Shown: positions 12,405 to 24,425 of the stretch, in pieces
How positions within the stretch are numbered: the stretch's first letter is position 1
Layout of the letters: each line of letters begins with the position of its first letter
NCBI GenBank assembly: GCA_964030785.1
Contig: OZ034975.1
Span: forward strand, 39,393,569-39,457,568
Direction of reading: 5' to 3'
Source of the DNA: Siderastrea siderea
Taxonomy: Eukaryota > Cnidaria > Anthozoa > Scleractinia > Rhizangiidae
Length of the DNA stretch: 64,000 nucleotides
Notes under the pieces: model-generated
The model's database searches: none
The model's input: the letters and a program-made list of their open reading frames with translations, nothing else
Told to the model about the DNA's origin: nothing
Made by a program: the position numbers and the translations under genes

Positions 12405-13291
12405 CCTCGCTTATTCCTGTGTGGGTGCCTTTGACCATGGCACAAACCTACACCTAGCTGACACTTGCCTCCCACAGCGGCTCTGGATACAGTCTTTGTA
12501 ATCATATAAAGTCTTGCATTTAGGGCAGACAACATATTTAACAAAGTCATCATTGTTCATAAGTCCAAGATGTTTCTTGAGCTTGTATAGGGTATTGGGC
12601 ATGCACCTTGCTACTTTAGCCATAGCACTGTTCTAATCAAAAGTCCCAACAATCCAGAAAAAACGACTAAGAAACTTAAGCAGCATCTCCACTGCTGAAT
12701 CACTGACAGAAAATCCGCATTGCCATGAAAATAAAAATAACAAAAGCCAATAAAGAAGCACGCCAGTTTTCTGGGGTAATGCATGTAGCCAAGAGCTCAG
12801 TTGTTGGCAGTTTCTTGTTCTTGTCACTGGTTTTGATCAAAGTCTTCTCCTGGCTCACTGTCCTCCTGACAGCTCTCCCAGTTCTCACTAACAGAGTCAC
12901 CAGAAGTGTCTTGATTGCACTCAGAATCACCTGAATCATCATCGTCGAAATGAGCTAAATCCTCCTCAGTAAACCGCTTTCTTAATCTGTCCCTTAACCT
13001 CTTTCTGAGATCTGATGGCAACATGGGTTCAGCGTCAAATCCTGCGTCAACATCCCCTCAGTAATCACTCCTAACATCCGATGACACATCCGATTCCTCT
13101 GGTGGCTGTGTATCCAATGTATCATTCAAACTGTCGAAGAGATCAAAGGCGGTCTCATCAGATTCCGGTGCATCGTCTCCACAAGAATGTGATCTAGATC
13201 CAGAGTATGAGTAGCTTTTTCCGCAGCGAGAACACTCAATGCGACGTCTGATCCTTTTCTTTGACTTTCGAGGCGAAGTTCGTTTCGGCAT

Positions 13292-13616
13292 ACCCAAATC
13301 TTTCGCTTGAAACTCTCCTGTTTGCTACGATTTTCGAGAGAACTTGACAAGAATTTCTGTTTTGCCGCCGTAAAATGAAAAGCCGCTGATCAAAAATTAT
13401 TCTCGGCCCAAATTCGTCCCCAGGGTATGGACGCGCATCCCGGTTTTTCCCTGTTGGCCAATAGAAGCCTCGGTATTATTTTATGGGCCAATCACATCGC
13501 TTGTTTACTGTTTGCGCGCCATTGTTAACTTTTGCAGTCATACTTGTCAAACATTTCATCATCGATCGTCGATTTGGAAGGCTGTGTTTTTATTTCTTGA
13601 TCTTTGGAGCGATAAG
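13292..13616. promoter_or_regulatory. Divergent promoter region between two transposon-like genes
   Basis: The EnSpm frame begins at 13291 leftward and a coiled-coil protein frame begins at 13617 rightward, so this 325-bp gap must hold both starts if both were expressed. It contains GGCCAATAGAAG and GGCCAATCACATC, two CCAAT-box words about 40 bp apart. No TATA box is evident. Confidence 0.4.
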
Positions 13617-13977
13617 ATGTCAAGTAACCGGATGAACGGAGGATTGGAATTTCGAACGATTCTTACCAGAATCAATGAAGTCAAAAGCGTGCTTCAACAG
13701 AGCGAAACACGTTGAGCTAGCAAAACAGCTGGGTGAAGTGAATGACTCTTTACGGGTCATTGAAGGCAATCATGCCGACTTCTCGGACGCCGTTTTCAAA
13801 ACGATACATGACATTCAGACAGCCATGGACAATGGGTTCAAGGCGATGGAGGCAAAATTAGTTGCCCTAGAGGCTAAGCTTGAAGGTAGAGATGAAAACG
13901 CTGCTGGACCCACTACGCCGTCGCCTCCCAGCTCAGGCAGGAAAAGAAAGATTATTCGTCACCCAGATCTGTCGTGA

Positions 13978-15078
13978 AGCAAGTTTAAGGTCAAAATGAA
14001 AGCTCAGTACGCTTAAATAGGAACTTTGAGATATGTTTACTTCTTGTGAGGTAAACTATCTCGAGATTCTTTTCAAAAACAGAGTTTGAAAGCCGTTTCA
14101 CTTTCAAATTACGCGCCGCACGTAAGCAATTTTTCACACCTTTTGTTCATGGAATCAAAGTGCAATACCGGATCCCCCCTATAGTTTAGTGCGAAAAGGC
14201 TGAAAGAAACTAGTGACTGAAGCGTTTGTTAGGAAGGATTTCCTACTAAGTAAAAACCTGTGAGCTACCACAAGATAGATAGGTCCTATTAGTGACCAGT
14301 GTCTGACTTCTTACAATTTTTCACAACTTGATCATTTCACAACATGCATGCAGTAATAGAAGTGATCACCAAAGAAGAAATGTCTTGATGTTTTAACAGA
14401 TTCCCCTAGATTTCTCATATAAGAAATACAGTATATGAAGGCCATTATAGGAAATCTTCAGCATTTCGTGAATTTTAGTAAATGTTTCTGCTATCTGGAA
14501 CCAGTAAAAGAAACCAATTATTGTGTGATATAATTTACAGGGGAATAAGACAGCTATCCCTCATTTGAGAAAAAAACTGAGCAACATCAACCAAGGGGGA
14601 CAACTTAGTTTTGATTTAAGATACAATGTAGTGGAAGATTCTGAATAACTGGGGTTTACTTGCCTATTAACCATCTGAAACAAGATGTGGTTTGAGATAG
14701 TGGGGGATTTGAAATTGGGCTGTTGGCAGTCCCGCTGTGGATAGTCAAGAGGGTGAGTAAAAGCCGGAGCATGAGCTATCAGCAGCACGGGGGAGACGCG
14801 GATCAGTCCCCCTCCACTCATTCAATCCAGGTTTCAGCTTTTTCCCTCGGCTATTTTATGCGTTCTCTCGGCTATCCAGAAAGGAACTGCCAGTAGTCTA
14901 AATCAAAATATCCAGGGTTTGCTACACCTTCTTTTTATTTTAGACTTGTTTAGTTTGTGTTAAAGTCCACATCAGATATGAGCTGCAAGTTTTATAACTT
15001 GCTTTCCCACACAAACATTCATGCATGTTTTGGTTGGTTGATTGCTGAAATTGTCTCTTACTGGTTTTAACTTCACAG
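13978..15078. other. Intron-like gap with a partial MITE
   Basis: No coding exon is evident. At 14345-14450 the words GAAGTGATCACCAAAGA and ATATAAGAAATA mark a partial copy of the TTAACCCTTTAAGCC MITE family. Confidence 0.45.
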
Positions 15079-16197
15079 CATTATATCCGTTCCAAGATGG
15101 AGCAGTTGGGACTCTCGTGGAGTACTGATAAGAAGTATGTTTTTAATTGTGATGTTCATAACTTTGCTGAAAATGCTGAGATGATCTTTGGTTACAAAAT
15201 TCCCCACTGTAGGGATAGGTTGTTGTTACATAAACATGCCCATTTTGTGGTGGTCCCAAAATCTGCTGGCTACCTTATGTTTTAAAATCCATTTAGAATT
15301 GTTAACCAGTATTTTTTAATTGAGTATCCACTGACAATCAAATGCCTTAGGATGGACTTGCAAATTAAAAGTGGATCAAATTCACCATGGCTGACTGGCC
15401 TTGACCCTCCTGTAGCTTAACATTTCATATGTGCATTTTATGAAAATTCTTGTGGTGCAAGAAATGACATAGTTTCTCCTTAACCAGCATCAGAGTAAGT
15501 CTCCTTTAAGAGATGTTTCAGGGAGAAGGTTCTTTGTTATGTACAAAACAACTTCAAGAATATTTTAAACTGTTGGTTTTTGTCAGCAACAAAGGTTTTA
15601 TTTATGTAGTTTTAGATAGAAATTATGTTCCGGCTATCTTTCAATTTAAAACTCTTTAAACGTGGGTAAAATATTAATAATGACTGAAATTAAAGTTTGT
15701 GAATTTTGACAAAGTTTTCATGCTGACAGAAAATGAAATGCCCATTACATGGCAAGGCCATCTTATCTCACTGGTTTCGTATTAGACACTGTACTTTACT
15801 GCATGCTATTCACCACCTGTTTGGTCTGTAATGGGGAAAACTGACATGGGGTACGTACGTCTTCTCTGATTTGTGTATGGCCAGGGCTTGAACTGGACTG
15901 TTGAGGCAGCAGTCCATCTAAAGAGGTAGCTTGAAACAATCAAGTTCAAGGTTTGATTTCAAAAGCACATTAAAATTTGGATGATATTTTTTTCAGGGAA
16001 AATGAAGCCCCTAACCAGGCAATTTTCACAACTTTAATGAAGGAGATCATGGAAGTGGATCAAATTAAGAATGACCCACTCTGTACAGAAAGGCGCATGC
16101 TGGGTAAGTTATGATTGTGCCCTGTAGAAAATATACTCAAACTATTACTGTTTTAGTGAAGTTATTTAAGGGTGTTGTTTCATTTATTCAGGATATT

Positions 16198-16983
16198 CAC
16201 GGTTGTCCCTAACAGCCGGCAGCCGGCAGAATTAACCGGCTACTTGGGTCATTTGTGCCGGCTACTTTCGTGATATATATATATATATATGTATTTTTAA
16301 AGACAAATTAAGGAACAAACTTTGTTCCTTTACTGGCACAGATATACAGCTATTTCAATTAATGTTGGCGGAAAACCTACGCGATAGGACCACTAAGTGA
16401 TATGGGTAAGTTATTCAAAACTTTACCAAACGTATCTATGGCTCACCCCTACACAAATAAATCACATAGGCAAGTGCTCATGGTACTTCGACCCATCCTG
16501 TGGGAGTGACAACCGTGAAATTACAGCAGAATCACAAACGATTTGCATCTACCCACACTTCCTTTCGGTCTTGTCTCGTGAGCTCAATGCTTTAAAATCC
16601 GACAACGTTAATTGAAATAGCTGTATGAAAATGAAACTTATTTCCCATTGCAGTTTATTGACTTAAAAATAATCTGCTTGGCACAGAGATGCACGATTAT
16701 TAGTTCATTACGTTGAGTTCTGGGAATTACATGTAGAAAGCCACTGAAGGCATGAGTTTATACAAATAAAATTGAAAAGTTATAATTACTTTTGGAACTG
16801 ACATTATTGGAAATTTGTGCTCAGAATCAAGGAAACTCCGTTTCTGGGGACTTAAAATGTAAAAATTTCCTGGGGGGCATGCCCCCAGACCCCCCTAGAA
16901 GGGATCACCTTTGGCGCTCGATAATCACCATCCGGCTACTTAGAAATTTTTGCCAGCTACTTGAAAAGTTGTGGACAACCGTG
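16198..16983. mobile_element. Inverted-repeat element, CACGGTTGTCC ends
   Basis: The element begins CACGGTTGTCC (16198) and ends GGACAACCGTG (16983). GATATT flanks both sides as a likely target duplication. It contains CCGGCTACTT words near both ends in opposite orientation, an (AT)n run near 16275 and the CCCCCAGACCCCC-rich block near 16880. It lies in an intron of the broken coiled-coil gene. No transposase is encoded. Confidence 0.65.
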
Positions 16984-17380
16984 GATATTGATGTTGAAAC
17001 ATAAAAGATCAGAGTGCTCCATACCTGTTGAAAAAAAAAAACAAGTTCTTATGTGATAACAAGGACAGTACTTACCTAAAATGTCTTGAAGCTCTTTGAA
17101 TGAAAGACAGAACATTCATTTAAATACAATGTATCTGTAGGCAAAATATGTACACAGTAATAAACAGCAAAAATGTTTTGACACGTTTGTTGATGACACA
17201 TGGATCAAATAGTTTTGTCTACAAAAAATAGTTTAAAAAATAATGAATGGTGGTAGCAGGTTTTTTGTTTTTTTGTTTTTAGATGCCATTTCCCAGAACT
17301 TTGTCTCAGTCAAGAAGCCAAAAAGACAAGAAGAAAATCGGACTTATGAAAAATATCAGCAAGAACAGAAGAGAAGCCAT

Positions 17381-17935
17381 TTTCCTTCCGTTGACCGATC
17401 GGTGAACTCTGAAAAACACGCTATTTTCCTTAAGTTAACCGAACGTTTCCGTTGGAAAACATGCCTTTTCTTGAATTCACCATCCCCGAAAGTTCTAGAA
17501 AACACAACGAAAACGTCTGTGAATGTCGGAATACAGGCTTTTTTCCGTGCGTTAGCCGCTCGGTGAACGCTGGAAAACGAGCTTTTTCCGACATTTACTG
17601 GCGTTAACCATTCCGGCAAACAAGGGAAAATGCAGGATTTCACTTGTGAACTGCGGTGAAAACCATGTTTTCCAGTGAGAAAACTTCAGTGAATGCTGGT
17701 TAACAAGGCGTTTGCCGAGTGTTAACCGACCGCTGAATGCCAGAAAACGCACGTTTTCTGGCGTTTGCAGTACAGGAAAACTACCGGATAATGGAACGAA
17801 TACCGCAATTTCACCGACCCGAAAACATTTGGAAAACCTTGGATTTTCCGGTTGGTGAACAACAGAAAATGCTAGTAAATGCCGCGTTTTATGTAAATTT
17901 GCCGCGCGTTTTCTGAACCGGAAAACACCACTTTT
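17381..17935. repeat. Region dense in GAAAAC / GTTTTC words
   Basis: About 550 bp carries many copies of GGAAAAC, GTTTTC and GAACGCTGGAAAACG-like words in both orientations, for example GCCAGAAAACGCACG followed by GTTTTCTGGCG at about 17737-17765, a near-perfect hairpin. It reads as an irregular array of short inverted and direct repeats. Its left edge interrupts the last exon of the broken coiled-coil gene. Confidence 0.6.
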
Positions 17936-19045
17936 TTTGCCGTGTTGGTTTTATCGTACACAGTAACATATGGAAAGAAAATTTCTTCGAAAAACGACCC
18001 TTGTCCTCTTTCGGTCTTAAATTTTCATAAACAAGTTTGCGCAACTGGGAGTGCGAATGGCTAACGTCTTCTCAAATTACTATCTAATACATTTGTTTCT
18101 TTCACCTCTTGTCTTGACCTAGATTTATATCATTTAGTACTATGCAGACAGTTATTAGTTGACCTTAACTTAGGTTTCAGTTTTAGATTTAATTTAAAAT
18201 TTTTATGGAGTTGTCTTGTTCTAGTGTCAGTTTGACTTTTTAACCGACGAAGTCGGGTTAGAGCAGTCGTGACAAGACCGTGGACTGGTTTGGCCGGTCA
18301 AAATACGTCGTGTAAGGCTCACAAGGTGTGCATTTCGCTATAGCCCACGGGATGGGATGACGTGAGAACAAGAGCGGACGAGTCGCCATTTTAAATTGGC
18401 AGGTCAAGAAAGGTGGAAGATTTGCTTCGACTGTGTTGTGGTATAATTTTGTGCTGACCTCTGAACATATAGAGAAGAAGTTGTACACAGACATCGATTA
18501 GTACACACGCACGTACGATAGGACAAGGGTCCACATAAAAAGTATCGTAGGTATAGAAGCACACGTCCGCCGAGCAGTGTTGGCTTTGGCCGGACTGAAA
18601 TATCTGTGCAATAGTATTGAAAGAAAGCATGGAGGACTGATAATAACAGGAGGTGAAGTCCAGTGGCACTGTTGATGCTGGTGGGACCAAAGTGTTGCTG
18701 AGACATTGTAAGGATAGAATCGTCCTCAGTAAATGTTATCAGAGGAAAACTCTGGTGTATGTTGTTGTGCCAACGTTAAGAAAGGTTATTGGCAGGTGGG
18801 AGATGAATTACTACACGAGGCTGGATCTTCTTGGATAGTATAAGCGGCATATAAGGATATACAAGTTAGTCTTTTTAACTTGTCTGCTTTACTTTTGATT
18901 TTGAACCGATTTGTTCGATTTTAGAGATCGAGACACTGACTTGCTGACTCCAGAAGACCAAAGCGGATTTAACGATTACGTCATAAGACATGCTTTAACA
19001 TGTCTGAGATAAAGCGACGACTTCGCTTTTCTACTAATTTCCCCA
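17936..19045. other. Intergenic, no gene supported
   Basis: Overlapping short frames occur on both strands (18258-18838) without motifs or convincing splice sites. A direct pair CGACGAAGTCGGGTT (18244) and GCGACGACTTCGCTTTT (19012) is noted at low weight. Confidence 0.35.
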
Positions 19046-19585
19046 GATTCTGTCTTAATCGATAATCTGTTTTTATAGTGCCATATTCACAACAGTATAT
19101 AAATTCATTGCTCACAACTCTCGGTAACGGCATGTTCAGTTGTGGACAAAATTTATCTTTAAATTTTAATTTTAATTCAACAAAATATTCAAAGCGGTAA
19201 GACAGATGAGCTGAGTCATCAGATTTTAAACATTACGTTATTCGGTAACGCAAAAGACAAAATACTGTCGCAATTTTCGTCACACCGGTTAGCACGTTGA
19301 GATTCTGACGATATGTTTGTCTTTAACGATAATCATGTTTTTAGAGCGCCCTATTCACAACAGTATATAAATACATCACTCACAACTCTCGATAAAAGCA
19401 TTTTCAGTTGTGAACAAATTTATATCGACATTTAATTTTTTAGTTTAATTCAACAAAATTAAATATTCAAAGCGATAAGACAGATGAGGTGAGTCATCAG
19501 ATTTTAAACATCACGTAATTCGGTAACGCAAAGGGCAAAATACTGTCACAATTTTCGTTACGCCAGTTAGCACGGCACGTTGAGC
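19046..19585. repeat. Two tandem copies of a 268-bp block
   Basis: The word ATTCACAACAGTATATAAAT begins at about 19085 and again at about 19353. Both copies continue with CTCACAACTCTCG, a TTTTAATT tract, CAAAGCG(G/A)TAAGACAGATGAG, GTCATCAGATTTTAAACAT and ACTGTC(G/A)CAATTTTCGT. Few substitutions separate them, so the duplication is fairly recent. Confidence 0.85.
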
Positions 19586-20669
19586 CAAGTAAAAACATTT
19601 ATCAAGGGTGGAGTGGGTCAAAACGACTGGTAAATGCCTATAATGCACCTGTACAATAGAGCATAGCAATGATTTATTTCGTATTTGTATCCACAATTTG
19701 GCTTAAGGAGCCCTTGACATGATTAAAGGAAACTGTGCATGTCGATCAACCGTAAAAATGTGGTTACTTTTATATTTGGAAATTGATCGCCCATTTTTTG
19801 AGATGCGTCTGTTTTGAGAATTGTGATGGCTTTTTTGTTCAGAGTCTTGAGGAAGACTGACCAAAAGACAGCGAAAAATGATCTTGAGTGAAGAATGCAT
19901 GAGGTCATGGCCGTAGTCTGTGGGGCTACGTTTGGTGAGGAAAGGGTGAATAATTCAGTTGACCTCCTTTCCAGGGTATTGGTCGCCTTTTGAGTTGGTC
20001 AAATTTCAGCGTTAGTTACAGTTACGCACTTTTGCTGCAACTTGCTGTTACAGATGCTTGAATGTTACTGAACCTGCAGTCACGCCTCGCGTGCTTTCTT
20101 TTCGAGACGAACCAACACTTCGTCGGTTCTGCACGCTTTGCGGGCCTATGTTTAGCCTGTAGCCTACTAGCCCGATGGTTGCTCTATCTCCAATTTTGGT
20201 CCGACTGGGTTTTTAGCAGGATTTTGTCTTGCATTCTAAGGGTATTGCTGAGTAAACGAAAAAGCTGTTTTCGAAACAGGTACTTTCCATCAGCGCTCAG
20301 TGTGCTATAGTGGAGGGGGAAGTATTGACAAGAATGATCGCGTGTGTTGTTTTGTCCTCAGAGTATGTCTTAAAAATCGCAAGTAAGCTAGTCATTTTTT
20401 CAACATAGGTCAAGCACGCAATGCGTGCCTATGTTTTTAGTTGATGGACCTGGACCTGTGCTTGTAAGTGATTGGCTAGGACATGATAAAGTGTGTTGTA
20501 AACAGCAATTAGAAGGTTTACTATATCTGATATTAACGACTGTCCATTCTCAAATAACATAATAACATAATATACAGATGAATGTGTAATGACACTAATC
20601 ATAGTTTAGTCAGGGACAAGAGTTACCCCTTCAATGACTACATGTAAGGCAGGACTAAATATCACATAC
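19586..20669. other. Intergenic, nothing recognised
   Basis: Only short frames without support. The downstream exons expected for the acidic minus-strand gene were not identified here. Confidence 0.35.
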
Positions 20670-21916
20670 CTAGCCTCAAAAAAATGTTGTGTGCCATCAG
20701 GAGTCTCATCGCTGTCATTTTCATGCATACTCCATTCACTATCATCACATATGCTGTCACTATCCTCATCACTGGAAATGTCACTCTTGTTTAGTTCTTC
20801 CAGGAAGACACTCACACTGGGCAAAGATTCAGATGGAAAATGTCATTGGTCACAAATTATCTACTTTAGAATGAAAAAAATCCTCTGCAGACTTTCCATC
20901 AGGTCAAACTAAGAGAATCTAAATTTGTTTTTGTTTTATAGAACTAAAAGTTAGTTTCAGCTACATTCCAATTGTACATGGCTGGCAAAAAAGTTATTTT
21001 TTGGAGCCCTTAGAACTTTCTCCACTATAAGAACATGGACAGTGTAAGCCAACAACACTTGTCAGTGTAACCTCTGCTAGTGGATATCTTCCATTGACAG
21101 ACACTTTTCCTGAGTGGAAACTCAGCCGAGGTCTTAGCCTGAGCCACATACAAACACTGCATTTTTTACATGTACCTCTTCTCAGCAGATACCTCCCCTA
21201 TTAGGGGACACTAGAATATGGTCCAAGAATATGTTTGAATGACAAGACAACATTTTATAGAGGTAACTAGAAACTGATTATAGAAAAAGGGAGCATACCT
21301 TTGTTCCAGATCTGCAAAATGGTGGTTGTCATAAACAAATGCACTCTCATCTTCTTCACTTGCACTGTCACTACCAGCACTGGCACCTTGATCTTCGTTT
21401 TCAAGAACAGAGAATGGATTTCCAGGGAGGCTATCGTTCCTTTGGTCGAACAATTGCAACCGTGTCCTCTCTGGATCCCCTTGTCCCGTGATATCAACAA
21501 TACTTGATTGACATAAAAAAAAATCAGGTATCAGACATTTGCAGTGACCAGATACAGTCAACTCTTACTGTAAAGGAAATGTTGGAACCCCATAAAATAC
21601 ATGTATTTTGATGTCAATAATTTCAGATTATCCATCAAAGGAAGAGCCACAACCAACACACAATGGGTGAATTGGTCATACTTGAATCAGATTTCATTTG
21701 TAAAAGTATACTAAAACCTTTGTTGCAAAAGCTACATGTAAATAATATATATGAACGGAGAACAATAAAATATTATTTTGAATAAACTTATTTTGAATAA
21801 TTCTTCCGATCAAAGACTAATACCTGTCTGAGAGTGAGTGTGCTTGAGTGTCCTATAAACTGTAATGCTGGAGAAGCAAATTTAGGCATAGCCCCTGCAC
21901 GAAGTGGAGTGGACAT
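20670..21916 (-). CDS. Three exons of an unknown acidic protein gene (5' part)
   Basis: Exon a (21916 to 21824) opens with ATG (MSTPLRAGAMPKFASPALQF) and ends at CAG|GTATTAG. Exon b (about 21500 to 21299) encodes IVDITGQGDPERTRLQLFDQ and an acidic run with DSASEEDESAF, ending in phase 2 at a GTATGC donor. Exon c (20816 to 20670) continues in phase 2 after a CCCAG acceptor (SVFLEELNKSDISSDEDSDS) and ends in phase 2 at GTATGTG. Exon b to c join cleanly; a to b do not match in phase, so an exon may be missing between them. No continuation was found below 20670. Serial acidic exons of constant phase resemble the N-terminal exons of the giant transposon's plus-strand gene, so this may be the stub of a related element gene. 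Function unknown. Confidence 0.45.
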
Positions 21917-22850
21917 GACAGGAGGATCATCATTGTCATAATAATAACAATAATAATAATAATAATTAAAAACAATATTATAATTATAATAAGAACCTTC
22001 CCAGAATGCTCTGCACCAGAAAAATTTCAATGCAAAATAACTTAGTTAATTTGTGGTCGAAGAAAATGCTGTACCATGTGTTATTTACAACTTCGTGAAA
22101 GTTATCCCTCATGTTAACGTTAGGGTGATGACGTCATTATTCACGTGACTATGGCAAAAAATATGTTTTAGCTCACTGCAACAACAGGCCTCCATCAATT
22201 CAAAAGCAGATAACGTGCCCTGACAGTCATTGGAATGGGCAATATGGAAATTGCCAGTTGACATCTGGCAGTTGAAAGTTAAGGTGGCTCTGTACAAGAG
22301 CATTTCCCAGGGGACTGGTAAGGAGTCAGTAGCTATGGTAGTTTAAGGCGGAGAGAAACAAAGCTTGGCTGGTTAATAGAACTTCGCATGAAAGTAACGA
22401 CCATGATATGCTCACTGTTGTGACGTCATTGGTCACGTGACCAGAGCGCACAGAAAATTCAAATCACTTTAAAACTGCTTTAAGCTCAATAAATTCGTAA
22501 TTTCTCACAGTAATATTGCAGAAAAATTGCAAGTTATTCAAAAACGCCCATTATTATTTTTTCTTTTGAAAAAAGCACAATGAAAAATGAACCTTAAACT
22601 TTTGATAATCCCCTGTTTTGTGAGGTTTTAATATAAATGTAAAAACGAATCAGCATATTTGGTTTCAAACTATGCTCTTTCTAACTACGTTAACAGTTTT
22701 TTTTTTAAATTCCTTTTCATATAGCTTAGGGATGTGAATTTGCAGGCACGCGGAGTACTGGGCACCAATGTCACGGATTGCTCAGGAAGACTGGTGCACT
22801 TTTTAGGCGCGGCGCCATAGCTAGCGACAAAAGCTGAAAAATGCACTTAA
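21917..22850. other. Upstream region of acidic gene, microsatellite
   Basis: An AATAATAAT-type microsatellite lies at about 21940-21985. The remainder is AT-rich with no frame of note; two GTCACGTGA/TTCACGTGA words (about 22130 and 22432) are E-box-like. Confidence 0.4.
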
Positions 22851-23870
22851 GAGCGGCTCTCTGTAACTTTCACCTAGGACCATGCAAGATAGAAAAATCG
22901 AAAATTGCCAAACTTTGTCACAATAAAGGTCTTCCCAAACCATTTATAAAAATATAAGTTTCAGTTTATTTCGGTCAATATTTTACCGTTGCGACGACTT
23001 TATCATTCTGATGGCTCGGGAGCGAGTAAAAACGACTTGAAAGTGTCACTTAAATAAACCGCTCGTCTTGAATTGTGAAACAGGAATATCAATATCAAAG
23101 CCATGTAGTATAAGTAGGATATTCCCTTGTCATGTTTGCTTTGTCAAATTTGAATTCGATCAAAACCAGAATTTTTGAGAGATTTTTAAAATTTAACCGT
23201 TTCGAGCGGCATAGTCGCACGCTAAAAAATGTTGAAATTCAGGACCAAAAAAAGCACTCTGGTATATGGCTTTCGCAGGTGAGACTACACTTGTTGGAAT
23301 AAGCAATCTTTCCTCTACGATTTGATGAAAAAAAATTTTTGGGTAAATGAAATGGTAAATTTTGGGAGCGCTTTATCTACACCCTATTTTCCAAGTGAAG
23401 ACGACCTTTTGACCTTGACTGGCGGGGAAGTAATGACCAGCGTTTTCAAATAGCACGCGCTAATTCCATTTTTTAGAGAAAAGTTCCACAATGTTTGGCA
23501 CTTACTAATTAATTGAACCTCAAATAAAGTCATCAGCCGCAAACAGGACACGTTTTCGCTAGCAAATAACTTTGGTTGTCAGTGATTAACATCGGCAAAT
23601 TTGCATAAATTTGAAACATTTGTTTTTCACAAAAAACTCGTTTTTTTACCTTCATTGTTTCTAAAGTAAAAATGCCAAAAAAAACAGTAAAGCATTACCT
23701 AACTATCTATGTAGCAAATCGTACCTTAATAACCATATTTTGTGAAGAACTGACGAGATTTCTAGTAGCCGCCCGTAACAACTGATGACAACCGTTGAAC
23801 ATTTTTGGGTAACTGTTGGATGTACAGTCACGCAATACACAGATACACAGTGGTCTTAGATTACAAAACC
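22851..23870. repeat. Left inverted arm of the TTAA element
   Basis: Matches 27380-28399 in inverse orientation, with scattered substitutions and small indels. The inner limit is near the shared GGTCTTA(G/A)ATTACAAA word. Confidence 0.85.
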
Positions 23871-24344
23871 ACATGGCCAGGCAAAATGCAAACAGCTGTC
23901 AGCAGTTATCGTAAACAGCGAATCTCCAATGTGCAGGAATGGACGAGAAACAAAAGAGATGTCTAAAACTTTGCCTCCAGTGCAATGAATTGTTTTAAAA
24001 TACAAAGCAGTCTTTATAGAATTAGTACTGTAGAATGTAAAATTCTCTCTCTTATCTCTCTTAACCAAAGAAAAATAAGAGCCAAATAAAGTTACCGGTC
24101 ATTATACCTGAAGTTGCGAAGTACTTCCACAATCCTGATAATGTAACAAACATGCCTCGTGTCAAAAAATCGCGACACAAATCTTGCACGTGGGTTTAAC
24201 TGTTTGGAACGCCACCAATCTGTCAAACCTCATAAACTACCATGGCTTTGTGTGGGTATTCGGAAATAGTTGGGGGAAGTTGTGGGGTTAGTTCAGACAA
24301 CCCAGCGGAATGTCCAGTGTGTTACTTACTTCTCAGTTAACTGA

Positions 24345-24425
24345 GAGCGAGGGCCGTACTGGGAGAATATTGCCCGAGGTCGTTCAACAAAGACTGAGGG
24401 CAATATTCTCTCAGTACGGTCCCGA
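24345..24425. repeat. 80-bp hairpin repeat
   Basis: GGGCCGTACTGGGAGAATAT with TTGCCC is followed about 25 bp later by its near complement GGGCAATATTCTC plus TCAGTACGGTCCC. It is a self-complementary miniature element or its remnant. Confidence 0.7.

Larger units (their letters stand above)
9304..13291 (-). pseudogene. CACTA/EnSpm (Tnp2-type) transposase, multi-exon, inactivated
   Basis: This is a decayed DDE transposase gene of the CMC group, CACTA/EnSpm branch. The best part (11437 to 9986) carries the Tnp2 core, including VDPMHNLYLGTAKHMMKNVW and the segment TPNMHLHGHLKECLIDYGP followed by FERFNGILGSYHTNN, typical of the DUF4218 neighbour domain. The C-terminal part (9798 to 9304) is in another frame. 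The N-terminal part (13291 to 12411) has a Cys/His zinc-binding start (CSRCGKSY...SHSCG), an acidic stretch, and the family element DFVKYVVCPKCKTLYDY. Splice sites fit: donor GAG|GTAAGTC near 12405 and acceptor TTTATAG|G at 11437. Lesions are in-frame stops at 13058-13060, 12633-12635 and 11306-11308 and frameshifts near 12825, 12440 and 10005. Terminal CACTA repeats were not located. Confidence 0.85.
13617..17380 (+). pseudogene. Broken multi-exon coiled-coil gene, divergent from EnSpm
   Basis: Exon 1 starts at ATG 13617 (MSSNRMNGGLEFRTILTRIN), shifts frame near 13710, then continues as an amphipathic coiled coil (LAKQLGEVNDSLRVIEGN, FKAMEAKLVALEAKLEG) with a basic tail GRKRKIIRHPDLS ending in TGA at 13974. 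Further exon-like pieces: about 15079-15285 (after acceptor TTCACAG), 15997-16103 (NEAPNQAIFTTLMKEIM.., between TTTCAG and GGTAAGTT) and 17283-17380 (AISQNFVSVKKPKRQEENRT). The last two join in frame. The coil plus basic region suggests a DNA-binding partner protein of a mobile element, but the family name is unknown to me. Frameshift, stop and disruption of the last exon near 17380 make it a pseudogene. Confidence 0.5.

Noticed and set aside
18258..18838. Cluster of overlapping short frames as a gene
   Set aside because: Frames occur on both strands with similar length and no motif or splice support.
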